DNA of 64,000 nt from Chamaecrista fasciculata (GCA_003254925.1 QANZ01028759.1:426881-490880), one strand, 5' to 3'. Numbered from the stretch's first letter, positions 12,950 to 24,671 are shown. Translations and numbers: made by a program. Notes: a model not told the origin generated them from the letters alone.

Positions 12950-13405
12950 ACACTTTGGACTATTATTTGATTTTATTTGTTTTTTATTTGTCATTATTTG
13001 ATCAAATTTGATTTTATTTGTTAAACATTCTATTAATAGAGAAAAAACTCATCAAATATAATTTGTAACTCTGATTTATTGTATTTAAACTTAGATTGAA
13101 AGATATATGATCAAATTCATGAAACAAACAACTCATTTTTTAACTCGATTTTATATTTGATTGGACCTCGTTTGTTGAGGACTCCAACTAAATAAAAAAA
13201 GAACTCATCAAATTTAACATGTAACTCTAATTGAATTGAATTTGACTTTCAAACGAGAGAGATATGACAACATTTAATAGTTAGGGACCAATGATAAAAC
13301 TTTTAAAAACATTAAGGACTAAAATAAAACTAAAAAACATTATAAACAAAAACATAACTTTGGGTAAACATTAGGGATGAAAGATAAGTTTTTGACATTT
13401 ATTTT
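12950..13405. repeat. Fragment of foldback family B (right arm)
   Basis: Words such as AGTTAGGGACCAATGAT, ACATTAAGGACTAAA and AACTTTGGGTAAACATTAGG match the right arm of the full element at 43264-44110 in the same order. The left end is degenerate and no target duplication is seen. Confidence 0.5.
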
Positions 13406-13928
13406 ATTATAACTTGTAAGTGTCCTTTCTTATGGATGAAACTGTAATTGATAAGTGTTATTTATAAAAAAAAATTAAATTGAAAATTAATATTTACCAA
13501 AGGTCATGTTAAATATAATTAAATTAAAATTATATTTAATTAATAAATAACTAAATTAGTGTTTTGTTTAGCCAAATATCACAATATAAAAATAATAAAG
13601 CTTAATTTTATTTTTAAATGAATAAATATATTATAAGAAGTTACCTAAAAGAATTTACTTAACAGCTAACATTTTGTTTTATACTAAAATATAATTTTGA
13701 AAGATTAACTATGAAAACACTTTACAATTATATGTGTGTGTGTGTTGAATTTGAATCTATTGACATTTATTGGTAAAACAAGAAAATGGTGAAAATAACA
13801 ATTGTTAAATTATTTGTTGACAAAGCATTTTGAGGAACAATAAGAATAATCAGATGTTATTAATATAATGCTAAAAATTAATAATCAGGAGATTCTAAAA
13901 CCATCCAATATATACAATACAAATTAGG

Positions 13929-14062
13929 GCCAAAATCGAACCAAATCGATCGACCGAACCAAACCAAATCGAACCGAAGGTGAAACCGAACCAAACCGAT
14001 AGATGAACGGTTTGGTTTGGTTTAAACGTCGCACAAACCGAACCAAACCGCCAAACCGCTAA
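13929..14062. repeat. CCAAACCG/CGGTTTGG-rich dispersed repeat
   Basis: Dense short words CCGAACCAAACC and GGTTTGGTTTGG in both orientations, able to fold. It resembles the interior of the hAT-type MITEs at 9290 and 40567, but no clean ends or target duplication are found. Confidence 0.45.
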
Positions 14063-14552
14063 AACTCTTATTTACTTATATATATACACATACCTCATAT
14101 TCTCATTAGATAACTCATACTCTATTTTTTTTTGGCCTTGTCGTACTCTATTACTCATACATACAATATTCAACATTGAGAATATATTTACAAATTTGAA
14201 AATATTTGCACCTTCATATAAATATAATTTATATATATATATATAAGTTAAAAGTTGTTATATACTAATGATTTTTACTAAAAAAAAGTAAAAAATCATT
14301 TTGTTGTTTATAACGGAATGAGAATATTATTACATTATATAACATATTATAATGCACCATGAGTGATTATACATCTTACTATTATATAAAATTGAGTTAA
14401 TTTATACAATATAAAACATACCATATTTGAAGAACTTATTGTGATATTAAGTTAGAGGAAGAAATATATATTAGTAAACTACAATTTTAATTTCAATTAA
14501 TTATTTATAAAAAATCTTCTATACTATAGTGATAATATTTATTTTCTTATTA

Positions 14553-14619
14553 NNNNNNNNNNNNNNNNNNNNNNNNNNNNNNNNNNNNNNNNNNNNNNNN
14601 NNNNNNNNNNNNNNNNNNN
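14553..14619. other. Assembly gap (67 N)
   Basis: Run of Ns; the flanks are AT-rich non-coding DNA. Flanking 14063-14552 and 14620-14865 show no gene. Confidence 0.99.
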
Positions 14620-14865
14620 TTTATATTTTATACTACTAAATATTTTTTTAATTGTAATAAATACATATCTATTATTATTTTTATCAATTGTATATTAAAA
14701 ATATACATAAAATATATATTTAATCTTAATTAAATCAACTTTTTTTAACAATTAAGTCAAAATAAATGTCTTCATTAATAAAAACATCATTAAATTAATC
14801 CAAAATTAATTGTTTTACCAATATATACAAGTTAAATTATATATAGAATGAATAAAAAAAAAATT

Positions 14866-14966
14866 TTTTTGGCCCGGCCAGACCCGGTGACCCGGCCCGG
14901 GTCTGTACCGGGCCGGGTCTCGGGCCGACCAGAAACCCAGCCCGGCCCGGCCCGTGTACACCCCTA
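14866..14966. mobile_element. GC-rich hAT-type MITE end
   Basis: A tract of GGCCCGGCC and GACCCGG words ends in GTGTACACCCCTA, the usual right-hand terminal repeat of plant hAT MITEs (TAGGGGTGTACA inverted). The matching left end is not found, so the copy is truncated or diverged. Confidence 0.5.
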
Positions 14967-15521
14967 CCTGAATTATTGAAATACACTACATGGTTTCTTA
15001 AAAAAAATTCAATTATCAACTATTTGATTTTTACTCTCTAATGACGATTAGGTCTCTGAATTTGAACTAATTTTATACTTTTTGATCCCTATATTTATAT
15101 TAAATTGATACTATTTGATCTTTAAATTTAAACTAAATTTATACTCCTAATCCTGAAATTTGTATTAATTGGTCCTTGATTTAAACATATTTTATATTTT
15201 TTTGTCCTTGAACGAACTTGTACTAATTTTATATTATTTAGTTTTTTAATTTTTATTGAATTTGTTAGTTGACTTGGTATAAATTCAGAGACTAAATAAA
15301 AAATTTTCTCATTTTTGTCTCTTACAATTTTCTCAATTTCTATAAATATGTTTTTTTATTTATTATTTTCAGATATTTTTTTGATGTAATTTTAGCAGTT
15401 AAAGGGCAGAAAAGAGTATCAACTATCAAGATTCAAGATATAAATCTAAAATTTATATCTTATTTATTGTGATTGTATTAGTTAGATAAATACAAATTAT
15501 TCTACTGAGTTATCAGCGGTG
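14967..15521. other. AT-rich intergenic DNA before the tRNA gene
   Basis: Diverged GATCCCTATATT / GGTCCTTGAT words suggest an old foldback element. No gene is seen. Confidence 0.4.
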
Positions 15522-15593
15522 GGGTCCATAGCTCAGTGGTAGAGCAATTGACTGCAGATCAATAGGTCACCGGTTCGAACCCGGTTGGGCCCT
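15522..15593 (+). tRNA. tRNA-Cys(GCA): tRNA-Cys (anticodon GCA)
   Basis: A 72-base cloverleaf can be drawn: acceptor GGGTCCA pairs with TGGGCCC, D-arm GCTCAGTGGTAGAGC, anticodon loop CTGCAGA with GCA, and T-arm CCGGTTCGAACCCGG, with discriminator T. There is no intron and CCA is not encoded, as in nuclear plant tRNA genes. The box A and box B pol III promoters are intact. Confidence 0.97.
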
Positions 15594-15601
15594 CTCCATC
15601 A

Positions 15602-15608
15602 TTTTTTT
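15602..15608 (+). terminator. Pol III terminator of tRNA-Cys
   Basis: A run of seven T residues starts nine bases after the tRNA, the standard RNA polymerase III stop; a second T-run follows at about 15611-15615. Confidence 0.8.
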
Positions 15609-15615
15609 CTTTTTT

Positions 15616-15764
15616 CCCCTTTCTAGAGTTTTGCCATAATGCCACCATGATTACTTTAATTAAATGAACGATAATTATGTTTGATAATTGACCCTTTCTA
15701 GAGTTTTGCCATAATGCCACCATGATTACTTTAATTAAAGAACGATAATTATGTTTGATAATTG
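15616..15764. repeat. 75-bp tandem duplication downstream of the tRNA
   Basis: Two adjacent copies (15616-15690 and 15691-15764) begin CCCTTTCTAGAGTTTTGCC and run through CCACCATGATTACTTTAA to ATGTTTGATAATTGA. They differ by one missing T (AATTAAATGAACG against AATTAAAGAACG) and by edge bases, so the duplication is recent. Confidence 0.9.
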
Positions 15765-15929
15765 ATACTCTTCCCAGATTCATGAATAATAAGAAAAAAC
15801 ATCATACGTTGGCTTTAAGCCTTTAATAATTATAAATTTTGGGTTAAATCGTATTTTTATAATGCTAAAACTTAAATATTATTTCAGTCTTAAATTCACG
15901 GATTTCTTACTTTGAAGTTCTAAGTTTTA

Positions 15930-16410
15930 ACACCTATAGAATGTTATTACTTCAAATTCTATTTTGATCCCAAATATTTTTGTTGTTTTGTTTTGATTCT
16001 TGATGTTCTCCAACTATTCCATTTTGGTCTCTAACTACTGAATATTATCATATTTCTCTTGTTTCATGTCTGAATTAATATGACGAAATGAGAGCTACAA
16101 GTTACTCTTAAAGAGTTATTTCTCTACTCGGAAAGAGTCATTGGTAGACGAGATCAAATCAGGTATGAAGTCGCGCCTGAAAGTGGGTTGTTCGTTTTGT
16201 GAAGTTGGTCATATATATATATATATATTATTTCAAATTCGAATACGACAAAATCAAAACTACGAATTACTCTTGAAGAGTTCCTTTTTTGCTTAACTAA
16301 AACAATAGGCAAATGAGGCCAAATAGTGCTTTAAAATTTGGAATTGATGTTTTGACCAAATTTACTTTTAAAGTATTATTTGACTTCATTTGTCAACGTT
16401 GTCAAACCCT
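15930..16410. repeat. Fragment of foldback family B (left arm)
   Basis: Ordered words shared with the left half of the element at 43264-44110: ATTTTGGTCTCTAACTA, ACGACAAAATCAAAACTACGA, TCTTGAAGAGTTC and AGTATTATTTGAC. There is no right arm and no target duplication. Confidence 0.5.
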
Positions 16411-17728
16411 AGAGTTAACTCGAAAACTCGGCGATTTTACCCCTTCCAATTTTTGAGCCAATTCGCACACAAACTCGGAGCAAATTCGACAATTTCACTC
16501 ACTAAAGCTTTTTTTTTTCTTTATTTGAAATTTCTACCTTAAAATACTACCCAAATTCGATACTATATATACAATTAGAAAAATAGAATCCAAACTAGTT
16601 TTCGAAACTTGCAAAGACTTGATCAATATTTACAGTTAATTAAATGGTTGTGGATCCTCTATTGTGTTTTTCTTCTAGTGTCCATGTTGTCCTAAAGTAT
16701 AAGCCATCACTGAACGTTGCTGATATTCAACTCGCCGTCGCTATTCGTTGCCGATTTGTAATTTCTTTGTCGGGGAACCCGGTGAGCATCTGGATGACTT
16801 TCTTGAAGGAAGTGGTGTGAGGTGTCGGTTGGACGAAAGTGGTCGAGTACGGGCTGTTGAATTCGGATATGGTGACAGGTCTGGGCGACGACGAGAGTCC
16901 ATTAATGGTAGGAGTGTTTGGAGAAGAAAGGAGAGATTGGTTGGGAAAGATTAAGAGTAACTCATAACTTTGATTTTGTCACATTCAGACTTGAAATGAT
17001 ACACACTATGAAAATCTTTTTAATTGATCCACATCATTTATGAATTATGACTTGCTTATCCTTTTCCCTTTAATAGGAATGATAAAAATGGTCATACTCA
17101 ATGATATTGGTAAATTTTACTTGGTGGATTTAGATAGAAATATATGTAAAAGTAAAATGAGTACGAGTATGAGAATTTACCCTTTCAAAATTTTAAGTTC
17201 AGATCAAAGTCTAAAGATAGAGATATCCAACCAGTACTCTACACATTATAGTAATTTTTATTTTTTTTAAATATATATATTATAATATTAAATTATATTA
17301 TATATAGATATAAATTAAATTTATTTTATAAAAAAAATCAATATAGCATAAAAATAAAAATAAAACACGTGTCAAGCTGGGGCACATGGGTCGATGTACA
17401 TAAGAACCCAAAGGCCCATTTCATTTATGATTGTCACACTCACACGGGAATGATTATTTAGTTTGGGTAATATTAATATAGACATCTCTCTACAATATGA
17501 AACAAGTGACCAAAAAAGAAAAATACAATATGAAATTTATTATTTACTTTCTGAATTTATATAAATCAACGAATTATATTCAAATAATTAAAATAGATGA
17601 CTTAATATCTAAAATATTTTAATTGCAAACAATTTGATTTGGGTGACTATATAGTGATCGAATGTGAATTAATTTTGTATTTGTTAATTTTTGAATTGAT
17701 ATTAAATTTTTATTTTTTTCATAAATTT
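16411..17728. other. Intergenic DNA
   Basis: No gene is supported. The short ORF at 16748-16954 is Gly/Arg-rich without recognisable domains. TA-rich tracts lie around 17265-17310. Confidence 0.4.
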
Positions 17729-17729
17729 N

Positions 17730-18121
17730 TAAAATGAAAACTTCAAAAAAAATTAGGGTCAATATGTAATTTTTGCAAAATTTGTTATGGTTAAAATTAC
17801 AAAATAGCTCCAAAGAGTACCAAAGTGTTAATGGAGAATACTACAGAGTATTAAAGTAAAATATGACCAAACAACATAGTACTAAAGTGTAATTTACCCT
17901 AAAATCTATGCTATTGTTTTTTTTGCCAAAGTCCTATTTTGGTCCCTCTGTTATGCTCATTGTTCCAAATAGGTCCCCCAGTTATTTTTCGTTCCATACA
18001 ATATGGAACGAAAAATAACTGGGGGACCTATTTGAAACAATGAGCATAATAAAGGGACCAAAATAGGACTTTAGCCTTTTTTTTTTCATTCATTTACACT
18101 CCAGTCTCTCATCTCATCAGT
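17730..18121. repeat. 392-bp perfect duplicate (copy 1), bounded by single Ns
   Basis: By eye every base matches 19395-19786 (constant offset 1665). This copy lies exactly between isolated Ns at 17729 and 18122. It includes the right half of a family A MITE and the hairpin element at 17928-18072. Identity of old AT-rich DNA ending at both Ns points to a scaffolding or gap-filling artefact rather than biology. Confidence 0.9.
17928..18072. mobile_element. Hairpin MITE (copy in the duplicate block)
   Basis: A near-perfect 145-bp palindrome. The left arm begins AAAGTCCTATTTTGGTCCC and the right arm ends GGGACCAAAATAGGACTTT, with a centre around TTCCATACAATATGGAA. It is a foldback element with no coding capacity. 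The same element occurs at 19593-19737 in the other copy of the block. Confidence 0.8.
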
Positions 18122-18437
18122 NCTGTGACTACCTTCACCGACCAACCAGATCCACCAAATCTTCCACGTCAGCACATGCATGCCTCAACCACACAGCACC
18201 AACCATGCATGCCAACACATGTGAACCTGCCACCTCTTCTCTTCTTCCTTCTTCCTTCCCCATGTGCTTCTCTCAGTCTCCATCTCTCTTTTCCACACTC
18301 AACTATTTCATTAATTATTTAAGTTTCTTTCATTTTTTATTCTTATCTTTTTTAAAAATTTTACTTCTTTATTTAATATTTTCATTCATTCACACTCTAC
18401 TCTATCCTTATTCTTTTCATATATATATATATATATT

Positions 18438-18965
18438 GGTTAAAGCATCATTTTGGTCCAAAATGTATGCCCTAATGTTCGTTTTGGTCCATTATGTTTT
18501 AAAATGTTCAAATTAATCTTAAATATTGACAAAATGTTTCATTTTGGTCCTAAACTATTGAATATGATTCGTTTCAAGTTCAAATGTAACGAATTTAGAG
18601 CTACGTCTTGTTCTCAAAGAGTATTTTTTTTTTCTATTCGATTTGGGCCGTCAACAAACGAGGTCAGATCGATCCCAAATGTAGATCATTCATTTCATGG
18701 TCAAACAAGTCAAGTTGATCATATCTCTCTCATTTAAAATTCAAATGCGACAGATTCAAAGCTAAGACTTCCTCTTAACAAGTCACTTACACTTGAAATG
18801 AGAAAGATATGATCAACTGTGGGACAAATTCATTGTCATATTCAATAATTTGGGACCAAAATGAAACATTTTGTCAATATTTAGAACCAATTTAAATATT
18901 TTAAAACATAATAGACCAAAATGCACATTAGGATATATATTCAGGACAAATATGACCCTTTCACC
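18438..18965. mobile_element. Foldback element related to family B
   Basis: Left terminus GGTTAAAGCATCATTTTGG and right terminus CAAATATGACCCTTTCACC are imperfect inverted repeats. Inside, GTTTCATTTTGGTCC pairs with GGGACCAAAATGAAAC. The middle carries CGTTTCAAGTTCAAATG and AACAAACGAGGTCA words shared with 43264-44110. A target duplication is hidden by flanking TA repeats. The 18123-18437 stretch to the left is CT-rich non-coding DNA. Confidence 0.6.
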
Positions 18966-18992
18966 TATATAGATGCACACACATATAATTAA

Positions 18993-19026
18993 CTAGAGGC
19001 TTTGCGTGCCCTAACGGGCACGCAAA
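18993..19026 (-). mobile_element. Helitron 3' terminus (family distinct from 26212/39819)
   Basis: Read on the minus strand: an 11-bp-stem hairpin TTTGCGTGCCC-GTTA-GGGCACGCAAA, then GCCT, then CTAG followed by a host T. A hairpin a few bases before CTRR with insertion between A and T is the Helitron 3' signature. The body would extend to higher coordinates; its 5' TC end is not identified. Confidence 0.7.
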
Positions 19027-19234
19027 TATGTATGTAAAATAAATGAGGGACTAAATCGTTAACTCAGTAAAAAAGAAGGGATCAAATAATAATTTTCCTC
19101 TTATTATTAATTTTGTACTATAGTTTTAAAATGTGGACGACCAGAAAGGGGTGGAGCCATATAATATAAGATATTTAAATAATCGGCCGTATTATATATA
19201 TATATATATATATATTAAAATCTAGGATAAATTT

Positions 19235-19565
19235 AAATTACACTTTGGTACTATTTGGTTTTCTCCATTAACACTTTGGTACTCTTGGAGCTATTTTGTA
19301 ATTTTAACCATAGCAAATTTTACAAAAATTACATATTGACCCCAAAAAAATTTTAGAATACAAATAAGTCCCTGGATACATATTATTTAGGGACTAAAAT
19401 GAAAACTTCAAAAAAAATTAGGGTCAATATGTAATTTTTGCAAAATTTGTTATGGTTAAAATTACAAAATAGCTCCAAAGAGTACCAAAGTGTTAATGGA
19501 GAATACTACAGAGTATTAAAGTAAAATATGACCAAACAACATAGTACTAAAGTGTAATTTACCCT
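19235..19565. mobile_element. Foldback Mutator-like MITE, family A (copy 3)
   Basis: Left arm AAATTACACTTTGGTAC and right arm GTACTAAAGTGTAATTTACCC are inverted. The core ACATATTGACCCC / GGGTCAATATGTAA is present. It is shortened relative to the copies at 1647 and 49813. Its right half is part of the block duplicated at 17730-18121. Confidence 0.7.
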
Positions 19566-19786
19566 AAAATCTATGCTATTGTTTTTTTTGCCAAAGTCCT
19601 ATTTTGGTCCCTCTGTTATGCTCATTGTTCCAAATAGGTCCCCCAGTTATTTTTCGTTCCATACAATATGGAACGAAAAATAACTGGGGGACCTATTTGA
19701 AACAATGAGCATAATAAAGGGACCAAAATAGGACTTTAGCCTTTTTTTTTTCATTCATTTACACTCCAGTCTCTCATCTCATCAGT
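19395..19786. repeat. 392-bp perfect duplicate (copy 2)
   Basis: Matches 17730-18121. This copy sits in a natural context: it continues a family A MITE on its left and runs without an N into CTCTCTTTTCCACACTC on its right, so it is probably the genuine locus. It contains the hairpin MITE at 19593-19737. Confidence 0.85.
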
Positions 19787-20420
19787 CTCTCTTTTCCACA
19801 CTCAACTATTTCATTAATTATTTCAACCTCCTTCATTTTTTTCCTTATCTTGACACAATACGGGTATATTACCATATCAAATTCTTAAAATTATATGACA
19901 CACATGATATATATTTANTAAAAAAAATTGTTGTCTTTTTATCTTTTGTTTTGTTATCTGGGTATGTGATGGCCAAAACGTAATAAACAAATATAGATGG
20001 GATTATGAGAAACTTCTAGACAATATTAAATGCCATGTGAATGCTATACGAGCAATACAAAAATAAACCAAGTTTCAGAGATAATTCATTGAACAAAAGA
20101 CAATTTTCTGTCCAAACTAAGATAGGAATTTCTTCTTCATTTTATAGAAAAATCAGACTATATTTGAAACTTGGTTTATACAGCTGTTTTTTAATTACAA
20201 ATAGTTGATCATATAGCTAAAGTCACAAATCTTATTTGTCATAACATCCGTTTTTCAATAAAAACAGAAAAAAATGTATAAAACTATAAATAATAATGGG
20301 CGAAAACATCAATTACTTTAGCTGTTCATGTGAATCAGATTTGTTAATAAGATAAAAGATACATAAATCATTATTATTAATAAAGAATTGGTCTAAGTGA
20401 TAATTAACTTAATAATATTA

Positions 20421-20585
20421 TTTTTTTTTTGTAATAAATAAGGTTGGATGAGTTAGACTCGAGGGGGGTTTATGAGCACTTACAGATTGCATACCAATAA
20501 GGTTCTCACATTAATACCGAGATTCGAACTCACGACCTTATAGGTTATGAATTAACTCCTTACAAACTGGGTCAATCTTTATTGG
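20421..20585 (-). mobile_element. tRNA-derived SINE
   Basis: On the minus strand it carries GTGAGTTCGAATCTC (pol III box B), then ATGTGAGAACCTTATTGG, and ends in a 10-base A-tract (T-run at 20421-20430 on the plus strand). It belongs with the copy at 11821-11990. TAACTTAATA-type sequence lies on both sides, an imperfect target duplication. Confidence 0.65.
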
Positions 20586-20662
20586 TAACTTAATATTATT
20601 TAAACAAGATCAATTCTGAGTGATTGAAATTTTATAAATACAACTATATCTATTAAAAGACT

Positions 20663-23058
20663 TGTTGGAGATTATCATCAAGGCCCATCAAACACGTGTA
20701 GCTTGGGCTATCACCGCATCCAATAAACCAAGATTTCAAAAAGGCATCGCGTTGAATCTTCCATTCACCCGTGTCTCCTCAAGATAAAAGTAGATACGTG
20801 TAGCTTGGGCTATCACCGCTCCACAATGATCAAGATTTTAAGAGGGTGTTTTATTGATGGCATTAGAACTTAAGATTTTATAAGGGTTCAATTTTAGGTT
20901 CAATTTTAAATCCAATTTTAAAATTAAACGAGTGTGCCAAGTGTTTGTTCCCATGTATCATATACATATAAACACATGCACGAATTTTGTATCTCATACA
21001 AAATCCTATGCTCGTATCGAATACGTGGTTGTGCGTACAAAACATAAAATTTGCATATTAAAATCGCGACCCCTAAACATGCATCTAGCGCCAATTTGTA
21101 TCATATACAAAAACTAAATGCATAAAATAACCGTGTTTAGATATGGCTCATCTACCCTAAATTCCCTTAAGCCAATGAGAGAATCTTTCTAAAAGAAAAA
21201 GAAAAAATTACATTGGGAAACCTCATTTGAACATATGAGGGGAGTGAGGTAAGAAAAGAAATTACATCCAGAATTTAGGGAGACGACACGCAGGCCGTAT
21301 TTACCAAAATAAGACCTAGAGCCATATCCAACACCATACTCAAACATACATGAACAATTCATATATATATTTACGGCATCAACATTCAACAACACAAAAA
21401 AAAAACGACTTTGATTGTGTTCAATTAGGGTTTGTGCAATTAACATGCCTTCTTGAAAAATAAGTCTTGCATCAACAATTCAAAATTTCAAGAATCATAT
21501 TCAAGAAGTCGAATCTATTGACCCAAAATTTATAAATTCATAATTTATAATTTTCGGCCAAGACCTATACTTTTCAAGAAAATTTTTAATCAATCAAATT
21601 GATTACCTTATGTATCAAATATATAAATTTGCACCATTCTTAGATTAGGTTAAAATCGTGTGGTGGATAATCGCAAAAATTTTAGCGAATCGAATGAAAA
21701 ACGGGAAACGTATAAACATATATCAACATGTATATTCACAAAACTAGCATAAACAAAAAATTAACGTGGCTCTAATACCACTGTTGGAGATTATGGAGCA
21801 AAACGCAGCGGAAAAGGTAAAATTAAAATTTTATAATCTCCTCCATAGGACACACTAACTGTGTTTATACCAGTGAGATAAGATGTTTACCTAAATCATG
21901 AATGCTGGAATGATTGCGATTCCAAGAAGTCCACTGACTCGTGTCCTTCCTTTGCTGGTGATCCACACGAACAATTTGGCAGATACTCAGGTGCTAGCCT
22001 CCAATCTCTTCTCCAAGAGATTATGGGAACCGATCTACAATCTTGGAATTTCAAGAACACTTCTTGAAATATCCAAGAACAAGTGGCGCACTACCAAGAA
22101 CGAACTTCTTGGCCACTGACTCTAGGGGTTTTCGCCTCTCTCTCTTCCTCACACACAAATCGCCCCTAAAACCCTAAGTTTAGGGTTAGTTCGAAAACTC
22201 CCTTCTCTTTCTCTAGGGTTATGCGACTTCCCTTTTTCTTTTTCTCTCTTCACCTTGGTTTAGGCGACTTGTGTGGTTTATAAAGAGTCCCCACTCCTTA
22301 AATTAGGGAATCACAAAATCTTGATTATAAAATTACACTAATATTATATTTCAAGATTAAAATGAAATCTTGGTCATAATCCTTATTGTCACACGATATC
22401 TTGGTCATGGATAAGGCATGGGAAAATCATCCTTGTAATCCAAACCATAACTTTCTCGATTCCTTGAGTTAGTCCCATTACCCTGTGTGGCCACACATTC
22501 CTTGGACAAACTCATCGAGGGACCCAGTCAAATATCTCTCAACTTAATGAGGGACAAAATTCCTTCTTGGTCAACCACATTCCTCAGCACGGCAAACAAC
22601 TAAACCCGTACCTAGCCTGTATGGCTATCCTGTTACGGGCAACGTTGGACTAGGCCAAAGTTCAGCATCTACAACGCCGGAATAATGAAGACCTCAGGTC
22701 TAAGGGCATCGCGACAGGTATACAGGAGAGGCTAGCTCATGACTAAACCCATGCAGGACTCTCCGGGTCGGTCAGCAACTTGTAACCCTTTACATAATTG
22801 CACCATGACTCGATCTCGAGAAGCATCACATGCGTGTATCTCCATACACCGAAGTCATGATGGTCTTAGTTCATTCACGTTCCCACGTGAATAATCGACC
22901 AGGGGCAGTTTAGAATAATTATCACATAATTAATAAAGTATTGTTATCACAGTAAACATGCTAATAATATGATAACGATATAATTTATCATTTATAAATC
23001 AGTCAAACAATATGTTCATACATATAAAATGATTGGCCCTATGGCACAATCTCCATCA
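20663..23058 (-). mobile_element. Internally deleted LTR retrotransposon
   Basis: AGACT flanks the whole unit (20658-20662 and 23059-23063), a 5-bp target duplication. The unit opens TGTTGGAGATTAT and closes AATCTCCATCA. The right part, 21782-23058 (1277 bp), is one full LTR beginning TGTTGGAGATTATGG. Next to it on the minus strand is a primer-binding site, so the element reads leftward. The internal region (about 1.1 kb) has no gag or pol, and only about 13 bp of the other LTR remains, so most of the interior and the 3' LTR have been lost. The left part holds ACGTGTAGCTTGGGCTATC twice (about 20696 and 20797). Confidence 0.7.
21768..21780 (-). other. Primer-binding site (initiator tRNA-Met type)
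   Basis: The minus strand reads TGGTATTAGAGCC one base after the LTR end (CCAACA). This is the TGGTATCAGAGCC motif, complementary to the initiator tRNA-Met 3' end, with one change. It is typical of Copia-type LTR elements and fixes the orientation. Confidence 0.75.
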
Positions 23059-23289
23059 AGACTTTCCACATATAATTAAATATACGACATTAATCAAATT
23101 CAAATTAATAAGATAAAACCTCCTCATGCATCGAGCACCCAATAAAAAAAATTATATAAGTCATTCATCAATCATCATATAAGTAAAGTAAGCTATAGGT
23201 ATTTTATAACGGCCGGCTCCTATAAGTTATTATTATATGAAATTAATAAAAATTTATATTGCACTTAATCTAGAGCTATTAGCCATAGT

Positions 23290-23725
23290 ATTAAAAACCG
23301 GACCGGATCGGGCGGTCCGACCGGTGAACCGGAGTCCAGGCCGGTCCGGAGAAAATAAAATATCGGACTGCAGTTGAACCGGTGAACCGGTTTGACCCGC
23401 CAAAGTTTGCAAAATTACATATTGACTCCAAAAAATTACAAATTAGTCCCTGGATACATATTGTCGATGGACTAAAATGAAAACTTTAAAAAAATTTTGG
23501 GGTCAATATGTAATTTTTACAAAACTTGTTATGGTTAAAATTACAAAATAGCGCCAAAGGTACTAAAGTGTTTAATATTTACTTTATATTTAATGAATAT
23601 GTATATTTGAAAATGTATTTTTTAAGTAAACCGGCTCAACCGGTTAAACCAGTGACCCAGCGGTTGAATCATTGAACTAGTAACACAAACCTTCCACCGG
23701 TTTAATGACCAGTCCGAGTTTTTGC
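23290..23725. repeat. CCGGTTGAACCGG-type repeat with nested family A core
   Basis: Left part 23290-23400 and right part 23626-23725 are rich in AACCGGACCGG, GAACCGGTGAACCGG and CAACCGGTTAAACC. Between them about 23404-23570 is the core of a family A MITE, with ACATATTGACTCC and GGGTCAATATGTAA. This suggests insertion of one element inside another and later loss of the outer arms. Confidence 0.5.
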
Positions 23726-24411
23726 ACTATGCTATTAGCTAGTTCGTCTCACTCTTCTTGAAAATGTTTTAAATGAACGCAAAGAATATGATATCGCACA
23801 TGGATGCTAGTTTCCTTTAATTTTCTTTACGTGTATGTGTTGGCCACTTACATACATATATAACAAAAATTCTACTCTTTGGTTTATTGTTATTTTAAAC
23901 TGTGAAGTTGAAATAGCGTTTAGTCTAAAATAATAAAAAACAAATAATTAAAGAAATTAATTAAAGCCAAAATTTTCAATTGAACAACGTGTATCCACGT
24001 TACAAAACAGAAACTACGTACGTACAATTCACAGTACTCTTAAGCAAAGAATATATATGTACTTTAAAGTCTACTTGTTCCGTACACCTTCATTTCCTAT
24101 GCATATTTTAATTTCTCTATCATTAAATATATCATATTTTGTCTTAAACAATGAATTTGCGTTTCATTTCCATATTATTTTTTGAAAAAAAGATGTTCAA
24201 GCAAAGAATATACTAACATGCATATGATTTCCTTTTTGACTTTTAAAGGCAGTTTAAAAAAAGTCCTTATTATGTATTTGACTTTGTAATCATTATTGTG
24301 TTTAATTTGAGTCAAATTTAAAGACTTAATTAAGCATTCATTTAAATTTTTAATTAAAATTAGAGTGCATGACATATGCATGTACGCAACTACGCACGTA
24401 TATCCCACTAA
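23726..24411. other. AT-rich intergenic DNA
   Basis: No gene or element ends are recognised. Confidence 0.4.
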
Positions 24412-24671
24412 GGGTCCGTTTGGTACCCTTTTGGGTATGTAAAGGAAAGGGTTTTACAAGGGAAAAATTGTGAGGGAAAGGAAAAGTAGTTGAGGGAATG
24501 TAAAGTAGGTAAAGATTGAAAGTGTTTGGTATAAAAAGGTAGGGGAGGGAAAGTAAAATAGATATAGAAAAAAAATGACAAAAATGCCCTTCCCACAACC
24601 ACCACAAGACTGCCGCCGCCGCCACCCACCACCGCCGTCCACGGTGGCCGGCGCCGCCGTCCACGGCGGTC
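24412..24671. mobile_element. Left end of a Harbinger/Tourist-type element
   Basis: It begins GGGTCCGTTTGG immediately after TAA (24409-24411). GGG-N-C-GTTTGG with a TAA/TTA duplication is the PIF/Harbinger pattern also seen at 60540. A GC-rich CCGCCGCC/CCACGG tract lies just before the gap. The right end is inside or beyond the gap. Confidence 0.5.

Noticed and set aside
15559..15783. 74-codon ORF on the minus strand ending GPTGFEPVTY
   Set aside because: The C-terminal peptide is the antisense translation of the tRNA-Cys T-arm, a well-known false ORF; the rest is the 75-bp tandem repeat.
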